Of a DNA stretch of 64,000 nucleotides, positions 1-12,600 are shown piece after piece (position 1 is the stretch's first letter; every line of letters starts with the position of its first letter). The position numbers and the translations under genes are program-made. The DNA lies in NCBI GenBank assembly GCA_033239005.1, contig BSQZ01000028.1, positions 7,274,411 to 7,338,410 of the forward strand, read 5' to 3'. The DNA is from Lamellibrachia satsuma. Lineage: Eukaryota > Annelida > Polychaeta > Sabellida > Siboglinidae. A model generated the notes under the pieces. The model was not told where the DNA came from, did no database searches, and saw nothing but the letters and a program-made list of their open reading frames with translations.

Positions 1-2372
1 ACCTTGTAACACATATCTAGACATAACTTTGGCCATAAAATATGTAAAGGTCATTGACCTTGACCTTTAACCCGATATACCCAAAAAAGTAAACCCTCAT
101 TTTGATCAAATTTTATCTTTAGCAAGGTCAAGGTATCAACAAGTACCATAAAAAAATTAGAATGGGACCTTGAAGAGATTTTGAGATACAGACTTAAAGT
201 GAGTTTTTTGACAATTTTGGGTTACATCTAAACATGCATGTAGACATAACTTTGGCCCTAATGGCTCTAAAGTCCTGGTTTTGATCTTAAAATAAAGTTA
301 AGACATTGCTCTATCCAAAGATATGCATCACGTGGCAGTTTAAAAATGTTTACAAAGGTCAGTTAGGTCACTGACCTTGACCTTTGACTTGATAAGACCA
401 AATTGAGTAAACCCCCAATTTTGATCAAATGTTATCTTTAGCAAGGTCATTATATCCACAAATTTCATAAAAAAACTACAGTGGGACCATCGTAAGTTCT
501 TGAGATACAGCAAATTAAAGTTGGGACAACACTTGGTAACACTCATGCATGTGCAGGTAAGAAAAGAATAGGTAAAGAAAAGAATAGGTAAATTGAAATG
601 TAGCAAATTGTGAATTTATTGCACCATACTGTAACAATGACGGATGCATTTGGATGACCAAGAACCAACATACAAATAATCACCCAGAGATGTGCATGTT
701 CGCAATGTTTGAATATTTCATTCTTTAGCGACATCCTCAGTGATTTAATCCATAATAATGTCAGCTGGTTTAACAACATTGTGTGTACAACAGTACAACT
801 GATCACGTATCTACTGTGCAAGTTTTTTGGTGGCAGTCGCTTGCTCTGTGGCACCAAGTTGGTAAGTTCGACCAGTAGCAGTCGTTGGGTCCCCCTTCAA
901 AAAGACACTTGTACATTGTGTGACTAGTACGTCAGGGTTCCTGGGATAAACGAATGATGGTGCAGGGCCGCACGGATGAAGGAAGCTGATTGTTATTCCT
1001 CTGTATCAGCACTAGTGTCCAATACACACCCCAATCACCATTGGCTATCATATCTGCATGTGACAAACCCTGTGATGTCATCAAAGCAGATATCATCCTT
1101 GAGCACCGAGGTGCTTTGGACATTGACAAGGCTGTTTTGTGTTCTTGACATTGGGACGGCTCAGTGAAGACTGAGTTCCCACAATGAAATCCTTGGGCCG
1201 CATCTTGCAGCACAAAGGAATAATTCTTTGCAAAGTCTAGGAGGACAAGGAATTCACAGCCCCAGGGTTTGGATATTGGTCGCACACATTTATCCCTCCT
1301 TCCATGATTCTTAAATGGATTGCAACACTCAAGATTAGGGCACATATTTTTTCTTTGGAGCCATCACCACTATCACTTAAAGTGCTCCACACTATGAGAC
1401 TAACACCTAAGCCCATGGTTTTATATACAATCAACCCAGCAATACACACAGCTGAACATCAGTCCTCTGTCAGATCTGTTGGGTTGATATGATGTGAGAT
1501 ATCAGATCCTTGGGCCCTGTGCTGTGTATTGCCCCTGACACTTCCATTGTCACAAAGCCAAACAGAATGCTTGGAAGTGGGCTGTAATGTGAAACCCTCC
1601 CAGGCTGGCTGCAATATGATGCCAGGTCTTCTGGTGGGAATGGTAACCTGTTAGTGGGCAAATGCACCAAAATCAGGAAGAAACACTGCATTTGACCAAT
1701 TATAGATAATGCACACAACATTGAGGGTATCTGGTTAAATTTGACTGCAGAACCTAAATTTGCATGAACATTGCCACCATCCTAACTTCAAGTTGTTGTA
1801 TCTCAAAAACTTACCACGGACCCACTCTAATTTTTGTAATGGAACTTGTTGATGCATTGACCTTATTAATGGTCGAATTTGATCAAAATCTGAGTTTACT
1901 CATTTTGGGTATATCAGGTCAAAGGTCAAGGTCAGTGACCTAACTGACCTTTGTAAAAACTTTTTTAAACTGCCACATGATATAGCTGTTTTAGCTTTAT
2001 TTTAAGAACAAAACCAGGACTTTAGGACCAAAGTTATGTCTACATACATGTTGAGATATAATGCAAAACTGTCAAAAAAACTCACTTTAAATTACTGTAT
2101 CTCAAGATCTCTTCAAGCTCCCATTCTAATTTTTTATGATACTTGTTGATACAATTACTTTGCTAAAGATAAAATTTTATAAAAATCAGGGTTTACTCTT
2201 TTTGGGTATTTCAGGTCAAAAGTCAAGGTCAATGACCTTTACAACTTTTTTTTCAAATACCACAAGATGCATATCAATTGGTAGAACAATGTTTTAACTT
2301 TATTTTAAGACCAAAACAGCACTTTAGGACCATCAGGGCCAAAGTTATATCTAGATATGTGTTACAAGATAA
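1..2372. mobile_element. Long inverted-repeat (foldback) element, left end possibly outside window
   Basis: Sequence 1-530 reappears as its reverse complement at about 1790-2372. Each arm is itself two related units of about 300 bp with AAGGTCAAGGTCAGTGACCT, GGCCAAAGTTATGTCTA and TTGATCAAAA. The right arm keeps about 90 bp that is missing from the left. The 1.2-kb middle has no recognisable coding region. Probably a non-autonomous DNA transposon. Confidence 0.75.
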
Positions 2373-3561
2373 CGCAACAGTTTTCCAATTTTTTTTCATT
2401 AATAGGCAATAACTCAAAAACAATTTCACTTAAAGTCTGAAATTTGGCTTAAGTAAATTTCACAATATAACCAACACGTGTGCCAAATTTAATTAAATTT
2501 GGAGGGGGTCAAGAACATTTTGGCCTTTTCTTGGTAGATTTCCTGTGGAATGCCCCACATGTTTCATGTGGAATGCCCCACATGTATTACATCAATGTTT
2601 TGACTTCATCCCTCATGTCATTAACAATTTGTTGGGCAAACTGGTTAGTGACAAAATGTGGGAAAAGGTTGACTGTATTTCACAAAGTAAATTGTGACAA
2701 ATTATAGTAACATGATATCCAACACATGTATCACGAATGTAGGAAAGAAGAAACAGAAAAAAAGGAAACAGGAAAAAAGAAACGGAAAGAAACAGGTTTT
2801 TCAGATTCTTATTTCAGTGAAAATACACCAATAATAAAAAATATGTATAATTATTTATTAGGTCACAATATCACACAAATATCACACAAATCATGGTAAA
2901 GTATTAGCAGTAGAATGATTACAACACGTACAATAGTATATGGTTGTTCTGAGGAATAGTGCCCCATCACTGCTTTTATCCTGTTTTTAGGGAGGCAATT
3001 GAAATCAAAGCCACCAATTTGGGATCAAATGTCAGTTTGAATTAAGCAAAAGGGATCAAGGGAATGGCTTCATGGCTCAATTGGGGATCAATGGTAAATT
3101 GAGAATGGCTTCAGGAGTGAATTTGTAGATCAATGGGCTATGAATTGCAATTATGTAAACTGAAAATATTTAATATCTTTATGCCATTAGCTTGTAAACC
3201 TCAATTGGTCATGTTAATATTAGAAACTTTTCTTTTTGAGATATTTTAACATCATTACAAAGATAAATATAGCAAAACAGGTGTTTCTTTCTTTCCGTTT
3301 CTTTTTTTTGTTACTTTTTTCCTAGTCAAACTTGGTTCTTTCTTCGCATTTCTTTTTTCCTTTTTCTTTCTTTCCGTTTACCATGTATCACCGCATAAAT
3401 ATGTTATGCTGATTCTTGACTCACAAGATTTAAATTAATTTCAGGGTAAAAAATGTACTATACACATATGTGTGCTGGGTAATACATAGGCAAACTTAAG
3501 AGTGCATTTTCAATTGGGTAGTGACTATAGCTCACACAACACACTGGACAGCACAACACAC
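2373..3561. other. NUP96 intron after exon 27, with opposed polypurine and polypyrimidine blocks
   Basis: No gene seen. A purine block (GGAAAGAAACGGAAAGAAACAG-like) at about 2740-2803 faces a pyrimidine block (TTTCTTTCTTTCCGTTTC-like) at about 3285-3380, an inverted arrangement that may mark the ends of a small element. Confidence 0.6.
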
Positions 3562-3660
3562 CTTTCTCCATGAGGACCTCAGTGACGTCCCCCCAGAGAG
3601 CCACACAAAGGTCCCACACCAACTTTGCATGTCTTAGACGGTCCTCACCACCACCAGCAT
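3562..3660 (-). CDS. NUP98: NUP96 coding exon 27 (last exon in window)
   Basis: Residues 1254-1286. [19 protein letters not shown] matches the KHWSLTWTLCEALWG region of human Nup96. Phase 1 on both sides; acceptor CTTACAG, donor GTGTGT. It follows a 7.5-kb intron with the satellite and Mutator-like sequence. I found no further exon down to position 1. Confidence 0.93.
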
Positions 3661-6600
3661 CTGTAAGAGGAGACATGGACAGTGCAGTAAAATTTTGTTT
3701 TACATTATACATTCGGAGTCAAATAACAGTTTGTACATATTTTACACAGTTTTGATGTTCCAGGGAGGCCTGCACTAAGATATGAAAAATTGCTATCGTC
3801 CTCCATCTGTATAGTGCAGTAATCATTACATTTCATATATTACTGCTGCTAGAGTGTCAGTGTATCAACAATTGTACAGTTGCAAACTTTGCCAACAAAA
3901 CTAATATTAAAAACAATACTAACAGTGCCAATGGTACTAACAATACTAATAGTAATACAGACAGTGCAAACAATGTAAACAGCAATAATAATACAATAGT
4001 TCTCAAATATATCATTTACAAACTGTACAGTCACATATAGTTTCAGTGAATATTTTATGTGAGTGTTCAAATTAGTTGTAACTTAATCCAGTAAGTTTTG
4101 TTGTTTGTTTAGTATTATTTCATAATTAAGATGTAGTATGGTAAAGAACTCAAATAGCAACTATCTTGATAATAATAATAATTGTACGAATACCCAGAAT
4201 GATAATCTATTATAAAACTAATGCAGTTATTGATTGATGATGGTGATGATGATAAAGGCATACCACACATGCACACAGAGGATTGGCTAACACCGACAGT
4301 GAATGGCAACTTAGAAATATGCTCTCAATGTTGTTTTTTACATTAAAGGTGTTTAATCAATTCGATTTTTTTGCTAGTCTCATTTCACATTAAGGGGAGG
4401 TAAGGCAGCTAGATAAAAAAAAATTTTAATACATAATTAATAAAAAAAAATGGCCGAAGCTGTAGAGGTCTTACTGAGAAAAAATATATTGACTTTTTTG
4501 CTGGACCCCCCGTTTTCATGGCAATAAACAAAATGGCCACCAAATGATGGAATTCATAGCCCTTCTAAAAATTGCAACACTTGAAAAGTTATGAAAATTT
4601 TATCACACTGCCTTCAAAATCATTATTAGAATACTTAACTCTAAAAGTTGTATAAAAACATTTTAAATATTTTAAAATTTTTGTATACATTACTCCAAAG
4701 ATAAAGCACAAAACCAAAAAGTTTTTATACGGATTGTGGATAATATCAAGAACACAACAATCTAAACCAAAGTAGCATATAAATTTTAGTTCCAGAGTGG
4801 TTATGTTGCCAACAAAAAAAAAATAATAATAATAATAATGGTTGTAAAGGGGCAAAACATTCAGTAAATAGTGTTTGTTTCTTTCACAACACTAATTATG
4901 CATAACAAGCAATGTTTATGATGAAGTACAGCCACAACATAATAATAATAACTCTTTATTTATACGCCAACAAATATGGAGCTAGTGCCCTGATCAAGGT
5001 TGTTACAGAATAGTACAGATAAACACATATAAACTGATCACGGGGTGTTACAGAATAATACAGATAAACACATATAAACTGCACATAACTGAAGATAAAT
5101 AAATGACAGATTGGACAATAGAAGTTAACAAAGCAACACATTAGACACAAAAAACATTTAAGAAGTATAAAACTTTATTGGATCACTATAGTCACAAGGT
5201 CAGTTAGTACAATTCAAAAATGTTGTACCACTCCACAAATTCATCCAAGGGAATAATAGATTAAACATATTTACACTGTAACAGTTTCTAGTGTCTACAA
5301 GCCACCACCCACATAAGATGGCTGGTCCTCATCATAGGCCCGCTTTCACTTCCGCTCCTCGCCCCGCCTCTTTCGCTCTCTCTTTGTAGAGGTTGTGCTG
5401 GCAAGCTCTGACTTCACAATGCGTTGCTGGTCACACTCTTTAATGAACACCAAATTCAGTTCATTCACCTCGATTGCCAGCAACTCCATAACTTGGTCAG
5501 ATGCGAAACACTAGCATTTAAAGAGCCGACCGCTCGAGCGACAGCATCTTGCAGCTTCCGATGTGACACAAACACTGTCTTTGAGCACGGACTCCATATC
5601 ATCGAGTGGAGTGACTCGTTGTTCTGAGTCTTTCCCTTGGTGAGCCACTTGAGCAGGCTTGGATCAGACATGTGGCGGTACACCGGCACCATAGCCTCCG
5701 CGATATCATGGGCCAGAGGGTGCTTGACATTTAGTTCGTGTGATGGCTCATCGTTCGCCAGTGCCTGCTGAAAAAAGCACCATGAGTCCACACCACGACG
5801 GCAGCGAGTGTGGTGGCGCTCCTAATCCGTGCTCATGCAGCGGAACAGAGTTGCCCACACTCTGTCCCGCATACTGTCAGCGTCACCGCCACTCGCCGTT
5901 ATCGCGTACCGATAATAGTGTTGTAGCTGGATCGTCTTGTCCTTTGTCAGGTGACCACGGCCATGCCCACCATACTTCTCTTTCTTGGTCAGTTTGAGAA
6001 GAGCCATGCCTATGAGCTTGTGTGCATGGTTCATGCACTCTTCTCGCACTATAAGAACATCAGGGCCATACGGCTGCAGTTCAAAGACAGCCTGGTATGC
6101 CTTGGAGTCGCCATCTCCAAGCATTCCTGTGTACATAAGTCCACGGCAGCAAACAGAACGTTCCCACAGATGCTTGGCTGCCTCCATCTCCTGCTGCTGC
6201 TGTGGTAGTTCAAAGAACAGTCGTTCTGGTGCTCGGCATACCAGGCAGTGAAGGCAGGCGAGTCTGCTCCAAACTGTGCTTTTATGCAGCTGCAGCTGTG
6301 GCAGTACTTAGATAGGACTTCATAGTCTACCACGAGCCCTGTCACGACATCGACGACAGTTACCACTCTGTGCATAGACGTGTGACAGTAGCAAGCACCG
6401 GAGACAAAAACGCAATGCCAAGCTCCGAGTGACCCTTGGCGCAGATAAGTGTTAAAGTGCATTGCGAATCCCTTGCGATTGCCCACTGTGACAACATAAA
6501 TATCGGTTGAGTAAATGAATTTATGCAACTCACCAGGTGCATAATACGTTTTGTGAAATAACCAAGGCATGTCGTCGTTAAATTTGCCCTGGGTGTCCGA

Positions 6601-9600
6601 GACTACACCGGAACTATTTGGCCAAATAAATTGTATTACTCCGCGCTAGCCAGCCAATCACGGCTTAGCGGAAACCAGTTCCAGTAGCTTGAATCTTTCA
6701 CTCCTGCTTCAGTCTCTGCATTGCGAAGTTGTGTCTGAAATTTGTCTCTCAAAATATTTTGGCTTTTCCCAACCGTCTTCAAACACGTTTGAGAGTCCAC
6801 ACTTCGATCTGCGTCTACTGACTTGCAGGAGGAAGATCGCCTCAACACTCGTTTCAGCTGAGTATTGTTTCATTTGTTATTACTTCGTCGGTTGCCTCGT
6901 GGTTCATTTGCTCTTGTTTCGTTTTATGTTTAAACTTCCCGCAATCGGCCATTCAATATGTCGGCGGCGAAGTCGGATCTAGTTGTGCTTGGGCATAGCC
7001 ATGCGTATTGGTTGGGCGGGTTCATAGAATCTGTGGGTCTACTTGACGACTTAGACCAAGTTGTTTTCTGTTTCACGCTCACTGGTTCGGGTATTTAACT
7101 TAAATTATCGACTATTGTTAATTCACTGATATCCCGTGCACAAGGTAAGCCCTGCCCCCCCCCCCGGTTACTTTAATTAACATGCAAATTTAGCCACATT
7201 CAAGATACGTTTCATTGTCGAGCGCTAATTGCTGGTAAGGTATTCATAATTAGAGAGTTTTTATTACACGTTTTAGCCTTTTTTACAGTCTGAACAGCAT
7301 TCGCCTCAGTACCAATGATAACTCAATAATCATGATGACTCTTCGTTGTTTTGTATGTCATTCACGGACATCGTTCCACTTTTTATATATGTCACCATGG
7401 GTGAGGTTCCCATATTTTTTCACATTGACACACACCCAGTTATGCGTCTCCATGGCAGTGTTAACTTTACTTACGACATTTACACTTCGACGTTCCTAAA
7501 TTGTGGGCGGTGATCCTATAACAGTCCGTGGTGACACTTTACGCGTTCGTGGGCTACCCCCCATGTTTGTGGTGACGATGTAGCGTCTATATCGCTGTAC
7601 ACGGTGTTCTTCCAAATGAAGATGATCCTAACGTGGTGTTTGTGTCACCAGGTTCATTGATCGATTTCATAATATTGTTGTCATTTTAGTGTTGCTATTA
7701 TTAACAGTGACACGACGTCTTACTGCGATGACACTTTATTTGCTATCGTGGTTGGTGACCCCCTAATTAACTGTGCTTGCAATTTCTGCATTGATATATT
7801 ATCGTGGGCAGTGTCCCCATAACTAACTGATTAAAATTTTGCATTTATGTACTAGCGTGGGCGGTGACCCCATACCTAACTGCGTTTGCAATTCTTACAT
7901 TGATGTACTATAGTGGGCGGTGTCCCCTAACTAACTGTCATTACAATCCTGCATTGATGTACTATAGTGGGTGTTGTCCCCTGACTAATTGTCATAACAA
8001 TCCTGCATTGATGTACTATCGTGGGCGGTGTCCCCTAACTAACTGTCATTACAATCCTGCATTGATGTACTATAGTGGGCGGTGTCCCCTAACTAACTGT
8101 CATTACAATTCTGCATTGATGTACTATAGTGGGCGGTGTCCCCTATCTAACTGTCATTACAATTCTGCATTGATGTACTATAGTGGGCGGTGTCCCCTAA
8201 CTAACTGTCATTACAATTCTGCATTGATGTACTATAGTGGGCGGTGTCCCCTAACTAATTGTCATTACAATTCTACATTGATGTACTATAGTGGGCGGTG
8301 TCCCCTAACTAACTGTCATTACAATCCTGCATTGATGTACTATAGTGGGCGGTGTCCCCTAACTAACTGTCATTACAATCCTGCATTGATGTACTATAGT
8401 GGGCGGTGTCCCCTAACTAACTGTCATTACAATTCTGCATTGATGTACTATAGTGGGTGGTGTCCCCTAACTAACTGTCATTACAATTCTGCATTGATGT
8501 ACTATCGTGGGCGGTGTCGTCTAACTAACTGTCATTACAATCCTGCATTGATGTACTATAGTGGGCGGTGTCCCCTAACTAACTGTCATTACAATTCTGC
8601 ATTGATGTACTATAGTGGGCGGTGTCCCCTAACTGTCATTGTAATTCTGCATTGATGTACTATCGTGGGCGGTGTCCCCTAACTAACTGTCATTACAATT
8701 CTGCATTGATGTACTATCGTGGGCGGTGTCCCCTAACTAACTGTCATTACAATTCTGCATTGATGTACTATAGTGGGCGGTGTCCCCTAACTGTCATTGT
8801 AATTCTGCATTGATGTACTATCGTGGGCGGTGTCCCCTAACTAACTGTCATTACAATTCTGCATTGATGTACTATCGTGGGCGGTGTCCCCTAACTAACT
8901 GTCATTACAATTCTGCATTGATGTACTATAGTGGGCGGTGTCCCCTAACTGTCATTGTAATTCTGCATTGATGTACTATCGTGGGCGGTGTCCCCTAACT
9001 AACTGTCATTACAATTCTGCATTGATGTACTATCGTGGGCGGTGTCCCCTAACTAACTGTCATTATAATTTTGCATTGATGTACTATCGTGGGCGGTGTC
9101 CCCTAACTAACTGTCATTATAATTTTGCACTGATGTACTATCGTGGGCGGTGACCCTTAGGTCGTGGTGGGGTGGTCACATGTTTGTGGGTGACCTTGTG
9201 GCGAAATGGCCCCACCTGTTTGTAATTAAATTTGTGTATTGGTGGTGGAATGTCTGTATTCTTTGCAATACATGTTCATGACGACTTTTTGATGTAGATA
9301 TGTTATTGTCATGCTTGTAGGAATGTGGGCTCTGAGAAACTTGCCGGACGGGGATGTACATGTGTTCAGTTCCTGTCTGGTTTGCTTTGAGGAGCTCACA
9401 TTCCTGTTAATGTTCTTCCCAAAGTGGCTGCGTGATAAGCAGTCCACTTTGCAATAAAAACGTCATTTATTTGGCCCGTTTCAATTCTCTACTACATCGG
9501 ACTTGCGTTGGTTATTGCATAAATGAATTTATGCAACTCACCAGGTGCATAACAAGTTTTATGAAATAACCAAGGCATGTCGTCGTTAAACTTGCCCTGG

Positions 9601-12600
9601 GTGTCCGAGACTACACCGGAACTATTTGGCCAAATAAATTGTATTACTCCGCGCTAGCCAGCCAATCACGGCTTAGCGGAAACCAGTTCAAACCGGAGCC
9701 AGTAGCTTGAATCTTTCACTCCTGCTTCAGTCTCTGCATTGCGAAGTTGTGTCTGAAATTTGTCTCTCGAAATCCGCCCTCCTCCCCACCTTTCTTCCTT
9801 ATTTTCAACATTTAGTGTAAAATGCGATTGTACATCGTTGATGATATAGGAAGTTGGAAGATGTCGAAACCGCTTTCCCCACTTTTGGCTTTATACTAGA
9901 TGAACACGGGGGTTTGTCCCCTAGTATTTGGTGTTCATGGGGTTTTCTGCGCAGACAGGCTTCCTGTTTCTTCATCGGTATTCTTGGCTGATGTTTATAT
10001 AGGTTGGCGAAATGGCCCCACCTGTTTGTAATTAAATTTGTGTATTGGTGGTGGAATGTCTGTATTCTTTGCATTACATGTTCATGACGACTTATTGATG
10101 TATATATGTTATCGTCATGCTTGTAGGAATGTGGGCTCTGAGAAACTTGCCGGACGGGGCTGTACATGTGTTCAGTTCCTGTCTGGTTTGCTTTGAGGAG
10201 CTCACATTCCTGTTAATGTTCTTCCCAAAGTGGCTGCGTGATAAGCAGTCCACTTTGCAATAAAAACGTCATTTATTTGGCCCGTTTCAATTCTCTACTA
10301 CATCGGACTTGCGTTGGTTATTGCATAAACTAATCTATCAACTCGCGCCAAAAAACAACTTTGACATATTTTTCAAAAAAGCCTAACTTAGCTCTCGTAC
10401 CAAGCCTTAAGTTTGCGAAAAACAAAACCTACCCAGTATCCAGTACAACATGCAAGCTCATTTGTACAACTTTTGTATGTAGTTTCTGTGAAATTATTTG
10501 ACAAACTATTAAATTAGTTTATGCTTGTTCAAGCTTTTACTGAAGTGAAAATCAAAATGTTGAAAAATCACGATTTTATTCCTTGGTAAAATTTCGCAAC
10601 TTTGTCATGTGATCAGCGAGATGATTAAGTCACACCCATGATCAGCATTGACCCACACAGTGTTTTCCATTTCGGATATCCACTATTTTGATTCTTACTA
10701 GATCTAATGACTAAAGTCAATTCTTTCAATGATTTGAAGAAAAAAAAAGGCATTTTAATTAAATCGATTGCAGATGTTACATAAACTATTCACACACTAT
10801 TTGGACACCAATGAACCGGATTTGCGACAGGCTAAATCAGTTGAGGAAGCAGGTTTAAAGGATGATTGTTTTTATAGTAAAATCATGTTATATGGTATAA
10901 ACTATATCCACTCTAGCAATTACTATTGGAGTGAACAAAGTTTATAAATGACATTGATTGGTTCCTATAATATATGACAGTACAAATTTTTTTACTTTCT
11001 ATCCCAGCATGTCATGCATGGGATATGTGTGTCCGATTAACCGCCAAGCTACTGAACCCCACCTATTACCAATGTTTGGTGTGCCTACCAGTCATATCCC
11101 AACCTATTACCAATGTTGGGTGTGCCTACCAGTCATAGCCTCCTGAAGGTGGTCAGCATACAGACACAGAACGTCAATCCCGGGTCGTGCCACAAAGATG
11201 GGGCAATCACCCTCTATGGCATGCTCAGAATGGCTCAGTTGTATCTTCAACCAATCCTCCGTGTGCTTCTGCAAACATAATATTCATATGCGTTATCTAG
11301 TTGTTTTACCAGCCAATCCTCTGTTCTTAATAGCTTCTGGGTTTGCACAACACCGTAAATGTTTACTTGCTATGAAATTGTTGTTCAATATCATTAAAAC
11401 CTGGGCATACAATTTCTGTTCTTCCATATTGCTCCCTTTATAAAGGAGTCAAGCTAGTTCATGTATTGCTGCACCACCCCAGCTGCTATCTCTTTCTACT
11501 TCTCCTTATCAGAAGCCTTCTCCCACCACTTCTCCCATTTACGCAGACCTCTCAATCTCAGTTGCTGTCTTCCCCTTTTCCTATGGCCTGGTCCACAAAT
11601 TGTATATGTGCAAAGATGTAATTTTAAAAGAAATTTTACTTGTGATTAAGTAATGCTAGTGTTGAATTTCTGTATGGCTACAAGTAAACTAACTCGTTTG
11701 CAAATAAAAATTTAACACAACTATAGACAGGTACCAGAAGTAAGTCTTTGGTGACACTGTGAGGTAGTCCTCGCTGTAGACTCTCTAACACCACAAGGAA
11801 GTCAGAGTCTGGGGGCGCAGGCTCAAACAAATCACCCATGGGTAGTGTTTCACAGCCTAAACACACAAACAAACCAAATCATGACACGTAAAGATAGCGC
11901 AATGAATAATACCTTTTATGATCACCGGTTAAACCAAAGATATTTGGTCTTAAAAGAAAGGCCTTCTTAGTATTACATGCGACACATATTCGGAAGCCTC
12001 ACTGTACGGAAAGACATAGTACATCAAACATATAAATATCACAGAGCTGTATTGTCTATTGACAGTGGTGATTATTACAAATAGTTGCATACATTTTCAT
12101 CTGATGAAGTGAAATGTGTTATATGTCTCCACTCCCAATCACCAATGTGTCACACAAGTGACATCTTTAATGCAAGATTTTATGCAACTAGCGAATGTGA
12201 CTTATTGATTACAATACAATTGGGTAGATTCAAATGATTGATTACAATACAATTGGGTAGATTCAAATGATTGATTACAATACAATTGGGTAGATTCAAA
12301 TGATTGATTACAATACAATTGGGTAGATTCAAATGATTGATTACAATACAATTGGGTAGATTCAAATGATTGATTACAATACAATTGGGTAGATTCAAAT
12401 GATTGATTACAATACAATTGGGTAGATTCAAATGATTGATTACAATACAATTGGGTAGATTCAAATGATTGATTACAATACAATTGGGTAGATTCAAATG
12501 ATTGATTACAATACAATTGGGTAGATTCAAATGATTGATTACAATACAATTGGGTAGATTCAAATGATTGATTACAATACAATTGGGTAGATTCAAATGA

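Larger units (their letters stand above)
6514..9530 (+). mobile_element. Repeat element with ATTTATGCAA ends carrying a 54-bp satellite
   Basis: Begins TTTATGCAACTCACC at about 6517 and ends GTTATTGCATAAA at about 9526, so the ends form a short inverted repeat. Inside: a CCAAT-containing segment, a small SGNH-like reading frame, a 54-bp tandem array and a 3' segment with AATAAA. The left segment recurs at 9522-9770 and the right one at 10004-10328. TGAA flanks both ends. The class is not settled: it resembles non-autonomous elements with central tandem repeats. Confidence 0.6.

Noticed and set aside
932..1500. Frames inside the first foldback element
   Set aside because: No recognisable domain on either strand; kept as noncoding interior.
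7864..9153. Long plus-strand open frames with an 18-residue repeat
   Set aside because: They come from the 54-bp period being a multiple of 3. No splice context, no diversity biased to synonymous sites, and the frame breaks wherever a 50-bp unit occurs.
7900..9160. CRISPR-like array
   Set aside because: Units are contiguous with no unique spacers, and the genome is animal.
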